A DNA stretch of 64,000 nt, from assembly GCF_000826185.2 (NCBI RefSeq), contig NZ_LN648875.1:310001-374000 (forward strand), in the 5' to 3' direction. This DNA comes from Microbacterium gorillae (lineage in GTDB: Bacteria; Actinomycetota; Actinomycetes; Actinomycetales; Microbacteriaceae). The notes below the pieces were generated by a model. It saw only the letters and a program-made list of their open reading frames with translations, was not told where the DNA came from and did not search any database. Of the stretch, positions 7,799 through 16,353 are shown one piece after another (the first letter of the stretch is position 1; each line of letters opens with the position of its first letter). Made by a program: the position numbers and the translations under genes.

Positions 7799-8592
7799 GC
7801 GCGTCCTCCCTCGATCTCGGCCGCCGGAATCGCGGCGAGCAGCGTGCGCGTGTACTCCTGCTGCGGGTCGGCGAAGACGTCCGCCACCGCACCGGTCTCC
7901 ACGACGCGCCCGTCCTTCATCACCGTGACGCGGTCACACAGGGCGGCGACGACGCCGAGGTCGTGCGTGACGATCACGACGGTGAGTCCGCGCTGGACCT
8001 GCAGGCGGTGCAGCAGGGCGAGGATCTGAGCCTGGATCGTGGCATCCAGAGCGGTGGTCGGCTCGTCCGCGACGAGGACCTCCGGCTCGGCCAGCAGAGC
8101 CATCGCGATCATGGCGCGCTGGCGCATGCCGCCGGAGAGCTGGTGCGGGTACTGCCGCATCACGCGTTCCGGATCCGGGATACCGACGTCCGTCAGAGCC
8201 GCGACTGCACGTGCCTGCGCCTCGCCACCCCGGACGTGCTGGAACCGGGCGATCACCTCGGTGAGGTGTCCGCCGATCCGGCGGAGCGGGTTGAACGAGG
8301 TGAGCGGGTCCTGGAACACCATCGCCAGCGGCAGGCGCTCCCGATCGAATCGCTCCGTGACGTCCGCGCCGTCGAAGATCACCTGGTGCCAGTCGCGCTT
8401 CGCACGGTCCGGCAGGATGCGCATCAGCGCGCGCAGCAGCATCGTCTTGCCGGAGCCGGACTCGCCGACGACGCCCATGACGGTGCCGCGCTCGACGGCG
8501 AGGTCCACGTCCCGCAGGATCGGGATCGGCTCACCCTTCGGCGGCACGATGTCGACATCGAGGCCCCGGACGGCCAGCATCGGCTCGCTCAT
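7795..8592 (-). CDS. Peptide/nickel ABC importer ATP-binding protein (OppD/DppD type)
   Basis: A 265-residue ATPase with Walker [10 protein letters not shown], signature LSGGMRQR, Walker [13 protein letters not shown] and switch VTHDLG. The start [10 protein letters not shown] at 8592 overlaps the stop of the permease gene by four bases; longer in-frame starts lie inside that permease gene. It is shorter than full OppD because it ends at LLAAIP without the C-terminal iron-sulfur or zinc-binding Cys tail often seen in the group. It pairs with the OppF-type subunit. Confidence 0.92.
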   Translation of the reverse strand: MSEPMLAVRGLDVDIVPPKGEPIPILRDVDLAVERGTVMGVVGESGSGKTMLLRALMRILPDRAKRDWHQVIFDGADVTERFDRERLPLAMVFQDPLTSFNPLRRIGGHLTEVIARFQHVRGGEAQARAVAALTDVGIPDPERVMRQYPHQLSGGMRQRAMIAMALLAEPEVLVADEPTTALDATIQAQILALLHRLQVQRGLTVVIVTHDLGVVAALCDRVTVMKDGRVVETGAVADVFADPQQEYTRTLLAAIPAAEIEGGRA

Positions 8593-9437
8593 CGCTCCCC
8601 CTCCCGCGTCACGACGGCGCGCAGGCCGTTGCCGACGACGTTCACGCAGAACACGGTCACCGCGATCAGCAGACCCGGCACGATCGCCAGCAGCGGCGCC
8701 TTCGCCAGCGAGCCCTGCGCGGTGTTCAGGAGCGATCCCCACGACGCCAGCGGCGCCTGGATGCCGAGGCCGAGGAAGCTCAGCGCGGACTCCGTCATCA
8801 TCGCGCCGCTGACCGTCGCGGTCGCGACCACGATGATGGTCGGCACCACGGCCGGCAGCACGTGCCGCACGATGATCCGCACGCTGTTCTCACCGATGTA
8901 CCCGGCGTAGCCGACGTAGGTCCGCTCGCGCGCGGACAGCGCCTCGGCGCGGACCAGCCGCGCGGTGGGCATCCAGCTCAGCACGCCGATGATCAGGATG
9001 ATCGTGCCGAGACCGGGCTGCAGGAAGACACTCGCGACGATCACCAGGAGCATCCACGGCACCGCGGAGAGCAGGTCCACGAGGCGCATCAGCAGCTCGT
9101 CCACCCACCCGCCGAAGTAGCCCGCCGCAAGGCCCACCACGATACCGATGACGGTGGACGCGACCGCCGCGGTCAGGCCCACGAACAGCGAGATCCGGCC
9201 GCCGGCGAGGACGCGCGCGAGGTAGTCGCGGCCGAGGTCGTCGGTGCCGAGCGGGTGAGCCGCGGACGGCCCGGCCCAGCGCTGATCCATGTGCGAGGTG
9301 GAGCCGTCCAGCGGCAGCCAGAGCGCGAGCACGCACGCCAGCGCCACGACCGCCAGGACGACGAGCGCGACGACGGTGCCGCGGCGGTGCAGCAGGCGGG
9401 ACAGCACCCCGTCACGGGCGCGAACGGTGGTGCTCAT
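8589..9437 (-). CDS. Peptide/nickel ABC importer permease (OppC/DppC type)
   Basis: A 282-residue inner-membrane permease. It has the long first helix (about residues 18-38), the loop motif HPLGTDDLGRDYLAR typical of DppC proteins (residues 66-80), and the EAA-type coupling loop around ARTYVGYAGYIGENSV. Six helices are expected. It overlaps both neighbours by four bases (ATGA), showing tight translational coupling with the DppB-type permease and the ATPases. Confidence 0.92.
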   Translation of the reverse strand: MSTTVRARDGVLSRLLHRRGTVVALVVLAVVALACVLALWLPLDGSTSHMDQRWAGPSAAHPLGTDDLGRDYLARVLAGGRISLFVGLTAAVASTVIGIVVGLAAGYFGGWVDELLMRLVDLLSAVPWMLLVIVASVFLQPGLGTIILIIGVLSWMPTARLVRAEALSARERTYVGYAGYIGENSVRIIVRHVLPAVVPTIIVVATATVSGAMMTESALSFLGLGIQAPLASWGSLLNTAQGSLAKAPLLAIVPGLLIAVTVFCVNVVGNGLRAVVTREGER

Positions 9438-10402
9438 CGCGCCTCCCGGGTCAGTCGGATCCGCGGGTCCACCGCGACGTAGAGCAGGTCGGCGACGAGG
9501 TTGCCGAGCACGGTCAGGGTGGCCGCGATCAGCACCATCGCCAGTACGACGGGGTAGTCCAGCGCGGCGGAGGCCTGCAGGATGTACTGCCCGACCCCCG
9601 GCCAGCCGAAGATGCTCTCGGTGACGATCGCACCGGTCACCAGGGACGGGACCGCCAGGCCCAGCTGCGTGATCACCGGCAGCAGGATGTTCCGGCTGAC
9701 GTGACGGGCGAGGATCTCGCCGCGCGAGGCGCCGAAGGCCCGCTGCACAAGGACGTAGTCGTCATCGAACTCACTGATGGTGGACGCGCGGACGTAGCGA
9801 GTGAGGTCCGGGAACAGCGCGACGACGAGGACCAGGAACGGCATCGCGAGGTGCGCGAGCAGATCGCCGACGTCCCCGTCCTTGCCGACCGAGTGCATGC
9901 CGAGGATCGGGAACAGCCGCGCCTGGTAGCCGAGCACGTAGATCACCAGCAGCGCGAACCAGAACGTCGGCGTGGCGATCGCGATCGAGCAGATGCCGTC
10001 CACGATCTTGTCCACGAGACCTCCGCGACGCGAACCCGCCCACAGCCCGAGCACGATCGCGAGGATGAAGGCGGTGAGGTACGCCGGCCCCATCAGGACC
10101 AGCGTGTTCGGAATGCGGGTGGCGAGGTCATCGGCGATGGAGTGCCGGCTGACCAGCGAGTAGCCGAAATCTCCCCGGACCGCGTTAGCCAACCACAGGC
10201 CGTACTGCACCCACGCCGGCTGATCCAGACCGAACCGCTGCCGCATCAGGTCCTTGGTCTCCTGCGACATCGACGGCGTGGTGACCGAGTCGACGACGTC
10301 GAAGGGGGCGAGGTGGATGAGCGCGAACACGATGATCGTGAGCACCAGCAGCATCGGCACCAGTTGCAGCAGTCGCCGCGTGACGAACGTCCCCACGGCC
10401 AC
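9434..10402 (-). CDS. Peptide/nickel ABC importer permease (OppB/DppB type)
   Basis: A 322-residue permease with the DppB N-terminus (FVTRRLLQLVPMLLVLTIIV), a periplasmic loop with RFGLDQPAWVQYG and the EAA loop VQRAFGASRGEILARHV. It is the first membrane gene of the operon and lies 68 bases after the binding-protein gene. A strong hairpin occupies that gap, so permease and ATPase levels are probably below those of the binding protein. Confidence 0.92.
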   Translation of the reverse strand: MAVGTFVTRRLLQLVPMLLVLTIIVFALIHLAPFDVVDSVTTPSMSQETKDLMRQRFGLDQPAWVQYGLWLANAVRGDFGYSLVSRHSIADDLATRIPNTLVLMGPAYLTAFILAIVLGLWAGSRRGGLVDKIVDGICSIAIATPTFWFALLVIYVLGYQARLFPILGMHSVGKDGDVGDLLAHLAMPFLVLVVALFPDLTRYVRASTISEFDDDYVLVQRAFGASRGEILARHVSRNILLPVITQLGLAVPSLVTGAIVTESIFGWPGVGQYILQASAALDYPVVLAMVLIAATLTVLGNLVADLLYVAVDPRIRLTREAR

Positions 10403-10428
10403 CTCCTCTCGAGAAGTCTACGGATGCC

Positions 10429-10462
10429 CGAAGGGGGCGCCGATTCCTCGGCGCCCCCTTCG
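10429..10462 (-). terminator. Intra-operon hairpin between binding protein and permease
   Basis: Perfect 15-bp stem, CGAAGGGGGCGCCGA paired with TCGGCGCCCCCTTCG around a four-base loop, 8 bases after the binding-protein stop. It lies inside the operon and has no T-tract. The likely role is partial termination or protection of the upstream mRNA so that the binding protein is made in excess. Confidence 0.75.
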
Positions 10463-10470
10463 GTGCGGCC

Positions 10471-12030
10471 TCACTCGGCGGTGAGCTTCGCCCAGTTCTC
10501 GAACGTGTAGATCGGGACCAGGACGGCGTCCTTGATCCCGCCGATGCGGTTGTTGACCGCGACGATCTTCAGGTTGTCCGCGATCGGGTAGAAGACGGCG
10601 TCGTCGGCGATGGCGGCCTGGAGCTTGTCGTAGGTCGCCTTGCGTGCGGTCTCGTCCAGCTCCGCCACGCCCTCGTCGAACAGCTTGTCGACGGCGGGGT
10701 TGGAGTAGTCGAAGTAGTTCGCCGAGGCGCCCGTGCGGAACAGCGCGCTGTACGCGTCCGGGTCGTTGCCCATGATGTAGCCGCCGAGGAAGGCGTCGAA
10801 CGGAGCGTCCTTGCCCTTCTCGATCTCGGTGTACAGCGCGTTCGGGTCGACGGCCTGCAGCTTGAGCGTGATCCCGGCCTTCGCGGCCTCCTCCTGCATC
10901 AGCGTCGCCTCGGTGGACTGCGCGGTGTCGTTGGACGCGTAGCCGACGGTGATGGTGGGCTTGGCGCCGGCGAGCAGTTCCTTGGCCTTGTCCACGTCGG
11001 TGTCGTACTTGTTGACGTCCTCGGTCGCGAACGGGTTGCTCGGCGGCAGGATCGTGTACGCCGGGGCGTAGTACTCGCTGCTCAGGAACGCACCGTCGGA
11101 GATCTGGGTGCGATCGAGAGCGTAGAACAGGGCCTGGCGGACCTTCACGTCGGTCAGCTTGGAGGCGATGAGGCCGAGGTAGGCGACGCGTCCCTCGGCG
11201 TACGGGTAGGTCGTGACGTCGGTGCCGTCGAACTCGGCGACCTGGGCGGAGGTGATGAAGCTCGCGTCGACCTCACCGGTCTGCAGCGCGGTCTTCACGG
11301 TGTCCGGATTGGCCACGATGCGCAGCGTGAGGTGAGGGATCTTCGGGGCGTCGCCGGCGTAGTTCGGGTTCGGTGAGAACGTCAGGTACTCGCCGCGCTT
11401 GTACTCGTCCAGCACGTACGGACCGGACCCGACCGCGGCCGGGTCCAGGGAGGTCTGCGAGAAATCGGTGACCTCACCGTAGACGTGCTTCGGGATGATG
11501 TAGGTCTCGGTGGCGATGTTGCTCAGGGCTGCCGCGCTGATCGAGGGCAGCGTGAACACGACGGTGGTCTCATCGGTCGCCGCGGCCGTGATCGGCTTGT
11601 CACCGACCCAGAGCAGGTCCGCGTTGCCGTTCTCCTTCTTCGCCTTCTCCGTGTACGTGAACACGACGTCATCCGCCGTCAGCGGCTTGCCATCGGACCA
11701 CTTGAGGCCGGGCTTCAGCTTGACCGTCACAGACAGACCGTCCGCGGCGGGGGTGATGGATTCGGCGAGGTCGTTCACGACGGTGCCGTCGGCCTCGACT
11801 CGGGCCAGCGGCGAGTACAGGATGTTGGCGACCGTCAGCCCCCACCGATCGCTCACGTTGATGGGGTTCATCGACGTCGGGTCGGACGAGATCACGTAGG
11901 TGAACGCGCTGTCCCCGCCCTGGGCGGACGAGGTACCGGCATCGGTGCTCGCGCTGCCACTGCACGCACTGAGCGCGAGACCGGCGGCGGCGACCAGAGC
12001 GATGACGGGGGCGATACGGCGGGAACGCAT
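10471..12030 (-). CDS. Peptide/nickel ABC importer substrate-binding lipoprotein
   Basis: A 519-residue SBP family 5 protein. It has a lipoprotein signal: basic MRSRR, a hydrophobic stretch and the lipobox LSAC (Cys near residue 23), so it is anchored outside the membrane. Family motifs include LKPGLKWSDGKPLTADDVVF and the VRQALFYALDRTQI helix. The start at 12030 has AGGGAG upstream; an in-frame ATG 75 bases earlier would spoil the signal peptide. It is the first gene of the operon and its promoter region contains the 80-bp tandem repeat. Confidence 0.93.
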   Translation of the reverse strand: MRSRRIAPVIALVAAAGLALSACSGSASTDAGTSSAQGGDSAFTYVISSDPTSMNPINVSDRWGLTVANILYSPLARVEADGTVVNDLAESITPAADGLSVTVKLKPGLKWSDGKPLTADDVVFTYTEKAKKENGNADLLWVGDKPITAAATDETTVVFTLPSISAAALSNIATETYIIPKHVYGEVTDFSQTSLDPAAVGSGPYVLDEYKRGEYLTFSPNPNYAGDAPKIPHLTLRIVANPDTVKTALQTGEVDASFITSAQVAEFDGTDVTTYPYAEGRVAYLGLIASKLTDVKVRQALFYALDRTQISDGAFLSSEYYAPAYTILPPSNPFATEDVNKYDTDVDKAKELLAGAKPTITVGYASNDTAQSTEATLMQEEAAKAGITLKLQAVDPNALYTEIEKGKDAPFDAFLGGYIMGNDPDAYSALFRTGASANYFDYSNPAVDKLFDEGVAELDETARKATYDKLQAAIADDAVFYPIADNLKIVAVNNRIGGIKDAVLVPIYTFENWAKLTAE

Positions 12031-12060
12031 GGGGGCTCCCTGGGGGGGTAGGGATGAATC

Positions 12061-12220
12061 GACCCTAGACCGGCCTCCGCGAGCGACGAAGTCGCGCGTC
12101 GTCATATGTCATCACCTGCGCGATCGCGCGCGGGGGCGGGTACCCTAGACCGGCCTCCGCGAGCGACGAATTCGCGAGTCGTCATATGTCATCACGTGCG
12201 CGATCGCGCGCGGGGGCGGG
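12061..12220. repeat. 80-bp perfect-length tandem duplication upstream of the peptide ABC operon
   Basis: Positions 12061-12140 and 12141-12220 match in 76 of 80 bases with no gap. Each copy carries CATATG, the palindromic CGCGATCGCG block, and on the minus strand a TAGGGT hexamer (12062-12067 and 12142-12147) that could serve as a -10 box for the ABC operon. The inner copy's TAGGGT would give a leader of about 25 bases with a good ribosome site. No clear -35 is seen. Confidence 0.85.
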
Positions 12221-12307
12221 TCGTTCCGCGCTGGTTCGCGCCGGGCGAGGTCCGTCCGCTGACGCTCGGCGTCGTGCGCGGCGACCCCTCCGACTATGGT
12301 GAGCGGC

Positions 12308-12676
12308 ATGCCGATGCTGCTGACCCTTCTGACCCTGGCGTTCCTCGCGGTGACACTGATCGACATCATCCGTCGCGACGACGCCGAGGTGAAGTACCTC
12401 CCGAAGCTCGTCTGGATCATCCTCGTGATCCTGATCCCGCTCGTCGGCGGCATCGTGTGGTGGGCGATCGGACGCGAGTACTCCCGGACGATGACGGTGC
12501 GCCTGCCGTACGCCGCACCGGCGTCGGCCCCGGCGGAGATTCCCGCCCGAGCCGCGGACGGCCGCAGCACGGAGGAGCAGATCGCGGACCTGGACCGCGA
12601 GATCGAGGAGTGGCGGCTGCGCGAGGAGATCGCCAAGCGCAAGCGCGAGCGCGGCGAGGCCTCGGACGCCGGCTGA
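12308..12676 (+). CDS. Small membrane protein with PLDc_N-type domain
   Basis: About 122 residues. The N-terminus has two membrane helices (residues 1-20 and 29-50) around the motif LIDIIRRDD, with WIILVILIPLVGGIVWW; this is the PLDc_N (phospholipase D-nuclease N-terminal) membrane module without any nuclease domain, common as a stand-alone protein in actinobacteria. The C-terminal half is a charged coiled coil (EEQIADLDREIEEWRLREE). An in-frame ATG at 12296 is possible; 12308 was chosen for the weak GGTGAG before it. Function unknown. Confidence 0.78.
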   Translation: MPMLLTLLTLAFLAVTLIDIIRRDDAEVKYLPKLVWIILVILIPLVGGIVWWAIGREYSRTMTVRLPYAAPASAPAEIPARAADGRSTEEQIADLDREIEEWRLREEIAKRKRERGEASDAG

Positions 12677-12693
12677 CGCGCGCGGCCGCCCCG

Positions 12694-13011
12694 TCACCGG
12701 CCGCGGGCGCCGTCCTCCTGCACGCGCTCGATGACGGTGCGGGCCGCGTCGCTCAGCTCGTCCTCGGCTGTGCGGACGGACCGCTCCCGATCGCCCTCGA
12801 TGAGCACCAGGAGCCAGGTGAACCGGTCGACGCCGGCGGGCGCGGACGCCCTGTGAGCGGAATCGTCCGGCGCGGACGCGAAGCACGCGCTCAGCACCGG
12901 AGCCCACTGCGGCGCCTCCGCAGCGGGAACGGTGAGGCGCCAGCTGCGCGTCAGCCCCGCGATGCCGCCCGAGCGCGTCACGGTCAGAGTGAAGCGCTCC
13001 GCCTCAGACAT
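12694..13011 (-). CDS. Protealysin inhibitor emfourin
   Basis: A 105-residue cytoplasmic protein matching the emfourin family: it starts with a strand-rich FTLTVTRSGGIAGLTR, has a WRLTVPA strand, then DRFTWLLVLI and the helix ELSDAARTVIERVQE. Emfourins are slow, tight inhibitors of protealysin-like M4 proteases and are encoded next to them. Here the start overlaps the end of the M4 protease gene by eight bases, so both are made from one message, protease first. No signal peptide, matching a protease without one. Confidence 0.87.
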   Translation of the reverse strand: MSEAERFTLTVTRSGGIAGLTRSWRLTVPAAEAPQWAPVLSACFASAPDDSAHRASAPAGVDRFTWLLVLIEGDRERSVRTAEDELSDAARTVIERVQEDGARGR

Positions 13012-14065
13012 CGAGGCCCACCCCGACCGCCCGCCACGCGGCACTGACCGCCACGGCTTCCTCCGAACCCGTCCCGTGCGCGGCGACCGCCGCGGTCACG
13101 GTCGCCGCGGCGAAGGCGGCGAAGTCCGCCGAGGCAGAGAGCCCGCCGGTGAGCGCGTCGTACCAGATCGATCCCGCGCGCTCCCAGGCCGGACCGCCCA
13201 GCGCCGTGGCGACCAGATAGAACGCGTGGTTCGGTATCCCGGAGTTCAGGTGCACGCCGCCGTTGTCCTCCGTCGTCGTGACGTAGTCGCGCATGCTCGC
13301 GGGCTGCGGGTCACGGCCGAGCTCCGGATCGTCGTACGCCGTTCCGGGCGCCTTCATCGACCGCAGGGCCACACCGTGGACCGCCGTCGTGAACAGTCCT
13401 GCGCCGATCAGCCAGGACGCCTGCGCGGCCGTCTGGCCGAGCGCGTGCTGCTCGGTGAGCGCGCCGAAGACGTCCGCGATCGACTCGTTCAGGGCGCCGG
13501 ACTGACCCTGGTACACCAGCGCGGCGGTCCGTTCGATCACTCCGTGACTCATCTCGTGCCCGATCACGCTGAGCGAACCGGTGAACCCCTGGAAGACCTC
13601 ACCGTCACCGTCGCCGAACACCACGCGCTCGCCGTTCCAGAACGCGTTGTCGTACGCGTGACCGTAGTGCACCGTCGCGTCCAGGGGCATCCCGGTGCCG
13701 TCGATGGAGTCCCGTCGGAACGCGTCCCAGTACAGGGCGTACGTCGCACCCAGTCCGTCGAAGGCCTGATTGACGGCGATGTCGGAAACGGGCGGGTCGT
13801 CCTCCCGCCGCACCGTCGTTCCCGGGAGCGTCTCGGTGCCGCGAGCGTCGGCCACCGTGCGCTCGGGTGCGGGAGTCGCCTCAGCCACCAGCCTGCCGCC
13901 GTCCACCGTGAACCGCAGCTCCGCCCGATGCGTGCGCGCCCGTGAATCCATCAGCAGCGTGCGGCGGGCGACCTCGGCCGCGGTCGGGAAACGCGGCTCG
14001 GCGGCGGCGATCCGCGTCAGAAGGTACGGCGGCACGATGGCGTGGCGAGCGGCGAGCGATTGCAT
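13004..14065 (-). CDS. M4 (thermolysin-family) metallopeptidase, protealysin-like
   Basis: A 353-residue zinc protease. Zinc site: H170-E171-M-S-H174 with the third ligand E194 in GALNES; the acid-base histidine is H272 in GGVHLNSGIPNH. The short pro-region (about 90 residues) with an N-terminal HxIxPPYLL-like motif (HAIVPPYLL) and the absence of a signal peptide place it with protealysins rather than secreted thermolysins. Protealysins are kept in check inside the cell by emfourin, encoded by the overlapping next gene. Confidence 0.93.
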   Translation of the reverse strand: MQSLAARHAIVPPYLLTRIAAAEPRFPTAAEVARRTLLMDSRARTHRAELRFTVDGGRLVAEATPAPERTVADARGTETLPGTTVRREDDPPVSDIAVNQAFDGLGATYALYWDAFRRDSIDGTGMPLDATVHYGHAYDNAFWNGERVVFGDGDGEVFQGFTGSLSVIGHEMSHGVIERTAALVYQGQSGALNESIADVFGALTEQHALGQTAAQASWLIGAGLFTTAVHGVALRSMKAPGTAYDDPELGRDPQPASMRDYVTTTEDNGGVHLNSGIPNHAFYLVATALGGPAWERAGSIWYDALTGGLSASADFAAFAAATVTAAVAAHGTGSEEAVAVSAAWRAVGVGLDV

Positions 14066-14171
14066 GGGCCGAGCGTACGCCCGCGCGCGGACAGCCCGAA
14101 GGGGTCCGACCCGACTCGCGCCTCGATGTCCGTTCCCCGGCGTAGGTTCCGGCGAAAGCGAAGGAGACGAC

Positions 14172-14570
14172 ATGTCGATGAGACTCGAAGCCATCAACAT
14201 CACCTGCCGGGATCACGTGCGCAGCGGTGCGCTGTGGGCCTCGATCCTCGGATTGGAGCCGGTGGACGTGGATCCGGACGACCCGGACGAATACCTGCTG
14301 TACCGCATTCCCGGTACCGACGTCGCTCTGGGGTTCCAGCCCCCGGATGACGGCGAGGTGGGTACCGATTTCGTCCCGCGCATCCACCTCGACGCCGCGG
14401 CCACGGTGGACAGCTCCCGCGACGACGAGGTGGCTGCGCTGCTGGCGAAGGGGCTGCGCGTGGTGGCGGATCGCCGCGAGCCGGACGGAACCGGGTGGGT
14501 CACCATGGCCGACGATGACGGCACCGAGGTATGCGTCTGCCGGCCGATCGAGGTGCGCACCGCGACCTGA
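14172..14570 (+). CDS. VOC/glyoxalase-like protein
   Basis: A 132-residue single-domain VOC protein. The N-terminal LEAINITCRD strand, the FxxILGLEP-type turn (WASILGLEP) and the C-terminal WVTMADDDGTEVCVCRP strand fit the glyoxalase-like group. The start follows AAGGAGA at 7 bases. Residues for a metal centre are incomplete (one N-terminal and one C-terminal acid are seen), so binding rather than catalysis is possible. It converges on the next gene with 7 bases between. Confidence 0.85.
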   Translation: MSMRLEAINITCRDHVRSGALWASILGLEPVDVDPDDPDEYLLYRIPGTDVALGFQPPDDGEVGTDFVPRIHLDAAATVDSSRDDEVAALLAKGLRVVADRREPDGTGWVTMADDDGTEVCVCRPIEVRTAT

Positions 14571-14577
14571 TCGGGAC

Positions 14578-15564
14578 TCAGCGGCGGGGACGGGTGAACC
14601 GCACGAGACCACCGCGGTCGACGGATTCGACGAGCCCCGCTGCCGTGAGGTCGGCGCGAACGTGGTCGGGCAGAGCCGGCAGCGCCGCCGTGGCTCGTGC
14701 GCCGGCGAAGCCGAGAAACAGGGAGAGCTCCGGCCCGCCCGCATCGCGCACGACCACCCGCGCGTACTCACCACCGGCCTGCCAACGCAGCTCGTCCAGA
14801 TCCCGGAACCGCGTGAAGCGGTCGATGCCGAGCCCACTCACGCGTATGGCGGCGGGCTCCAGTGTGAGGGTGACCGGCCCGGACCGGCGCCGCACCGTGA
14901 GGTGCAGCATCCCCAGAAGCGGTGCGGCGAGAACGATCGCGACCAGGACCACGGCGAATCGCGGTCCGGCCGCCGTCACGAGGCGGTCGAACGCGATCAG
15001 CACAGCCACGGCGACCAGCCCGAGGCCGACAGCGGATGCCACGATCACGATCACCAGCGTCCGCATGCGCAGCACGAGCGCGATGACCGTCACGCGTACG
15101 GTGGCTCGCGTGCGCTCCCAGGCCGGCGGCGTCGGGAGCGCCGCCTCGGCGGCCGCACGCGTGCCCACGCTCACGCGTCCGAGGGCGGCGAGCGCGATCC
15201 ACGCTCCGGCGGGCATCATGGCGAGCAGCACCATCACCACCAGGGCTCCGAGGGGCGCGGGCAGGCTCGCGGCCGAATCCCAGCCACCGAACCGCGTGCC
15301 CAGCACTCCCCCCGCGACGAGGGTGACGGCGAGGACCACGTGCACCACGGTCCCGCGCCGCACCGGCCGGATGCGACCGAGAGCGGCGAGGGCCGACCGG
15401 CCGATCAGCAGCCCGCCGATGAGGACGAGGACGAACGGGAGGAAGTCCATCCCGCGCCCGCTCAGGAAGAACGGCGTCGCGATCAGCAGGCAGGCGGTGC
15501 CCCAGATCCACGGGCGCCCCCATCGCAGTGCCGTGGACGAGGGGCGCGTGCTGGTCCCTGTCAT
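14578..15564 (-). CDS. Hypothetical membrane protein with PH-like C-terminus
   Basis: A 328-residue protein not recognised by name. It has about six hydrophobic helices in two groups: three pairs between residues 18 and 105, and two around residues 135-180 and 200-220. The cytoplasmic C-terminal third (TLEPAAIRVSGLGIDRFTRFRDLDELRW) looks like a small beta domain similar to PH-like domains found in actinobacterial membrane proteins. It lies ten bases upstream of the hydrolase gene on the same strand and probably forms its own unit. Confidence 0.72.
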   Translation of the reverse strand: MTGTSTRPSSTALRWGRPWIWGTACLLIATPFFLSGRGMDFLPFVLVLIGGLLIGRSALAALGRIRPVRRGTVVHVVLAVTLVAGGVLGTRFGGWDSAASLPAPLGALVVMVLLAMMPAGAWIALAALGRVSVGTRAAAEAALPTPPAWERTRATVRVTVIALVLRMRTLVIVIVASAVGLGLVAVAVLIAFDRLVTAAGPRFAVVLVAIVLAAPLLGMLHLTVRRRSGPVTLTLEPAAIRVSGLGIDRFTRFRDLDELRWQAGGEYARVVVRDAGGPELSLFLGFAGARATAALPALPDHVRADLTAAGLVESVDRGGLVRFTRPRR

Positions 15565-15573
15565 ACCTTGACC

Positions 15574-16353
15574 CTAGGGGGCCATCCGCTTCAGCCAGTC
15601 CGCGAGGAGCATCGCGGTCTCCTCCGGCCGATCGAGGTGCACGTTGTGGCCCGCGCCGTCCAGCACGACCGAGGTGGCGCGCGGATAGTGCTCCAGCAGG
15701 CGGGCGAGGTCGCGGTAGCCGACGACGTCGTCCTGACGGCCGGTCAGGAACAGTGACGGCGCGGTGAACGGTTCAGACGACGCCTCCTCCGGCACGGCGT
15801 GCAGCACGTAGGACGCGGCGATACGGTCCATCGTCGCGGTGTCGGCGGCGCGGAGCCCCGGGAGCACGTGCTCCCGGAACTGCGCCAGATTGTCCGCCGT
15901 CTGCTCCACCGCGACGGCGGCGTAGGCGTCCGCGAGATCGGCGTTCGCGGCGAGCAGGTCCGCATCCTGGACCAGCACCGTCTTGGCCGGGACGTCCCGG
16001 CGAGCGTGCACCGGCTCGATGACCGGGGCGATCAGCCCCAGTCCGAGAACGCGGTCGCGCGCGTCGTGCGCGATCCGCCGGGCGATCATGCCGCCGAAGG
16101 AGTTGCCGAGCACGGCGAACGGGGCGTCGCCGAGGCGCGACGCGATCTCCGCGGTGACCGCCGCCACGACGTCCTCGGCGCTGTCGGCGTCCGCACCCGG
16201 GGTGGCGCCGTGACCGGGCAGGTCGAGGTAGATCCGCCGCCAGCCGCCGACCGCGTCGATCACCGGGTCCAGCGGGAGCAGCAGCCGGTGGTCGACGCCG
16301 AACCCGTGGAGCAGGACGATCGGGGTGCCGGAGCCGCGTTCGATGACGTTCAT
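15574..16353 (-). CDS. Alpha/beta hydrolase
   Basis: A 259-residue alpha/beta-fold hydrolase. The oxyanion motif is LLHGFGVDHR, the nucleophile elbow GNSFGG, the acid in GRQDD and the histidine in GAGHNVHLD, so the triad is complete. It starts inside the stop of the signal peptidase gene (ATGA), so it is the sixth and last gene of the SipW-type operon; whether it acts on the exported proteins or is merely carried along is unknown. Confidence 0.9.
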   Translation of the reverse strand: MNVIERGSGTPIVLLHGFGVDHRLLLPLDPVIDAVGGWRRIYLDLPGHGATPGADADSAEDVVAAVTAEIASRLGDAPFAVLGNSFGGMIARRIAHDARDRVLGLGLIAPVIEPVHARRDVPAKTVLVQDADLLAANADLADAYAAVAVEQTADNLAQFREHVLPGLRAADTATMDRIAASYVLHAVPEEASSEPFTAPSLFLTGRQDDVVGYRDLARLLEHYPRATSVVLDGAGHNVHLDRPEETAMLLADWLKRMAP

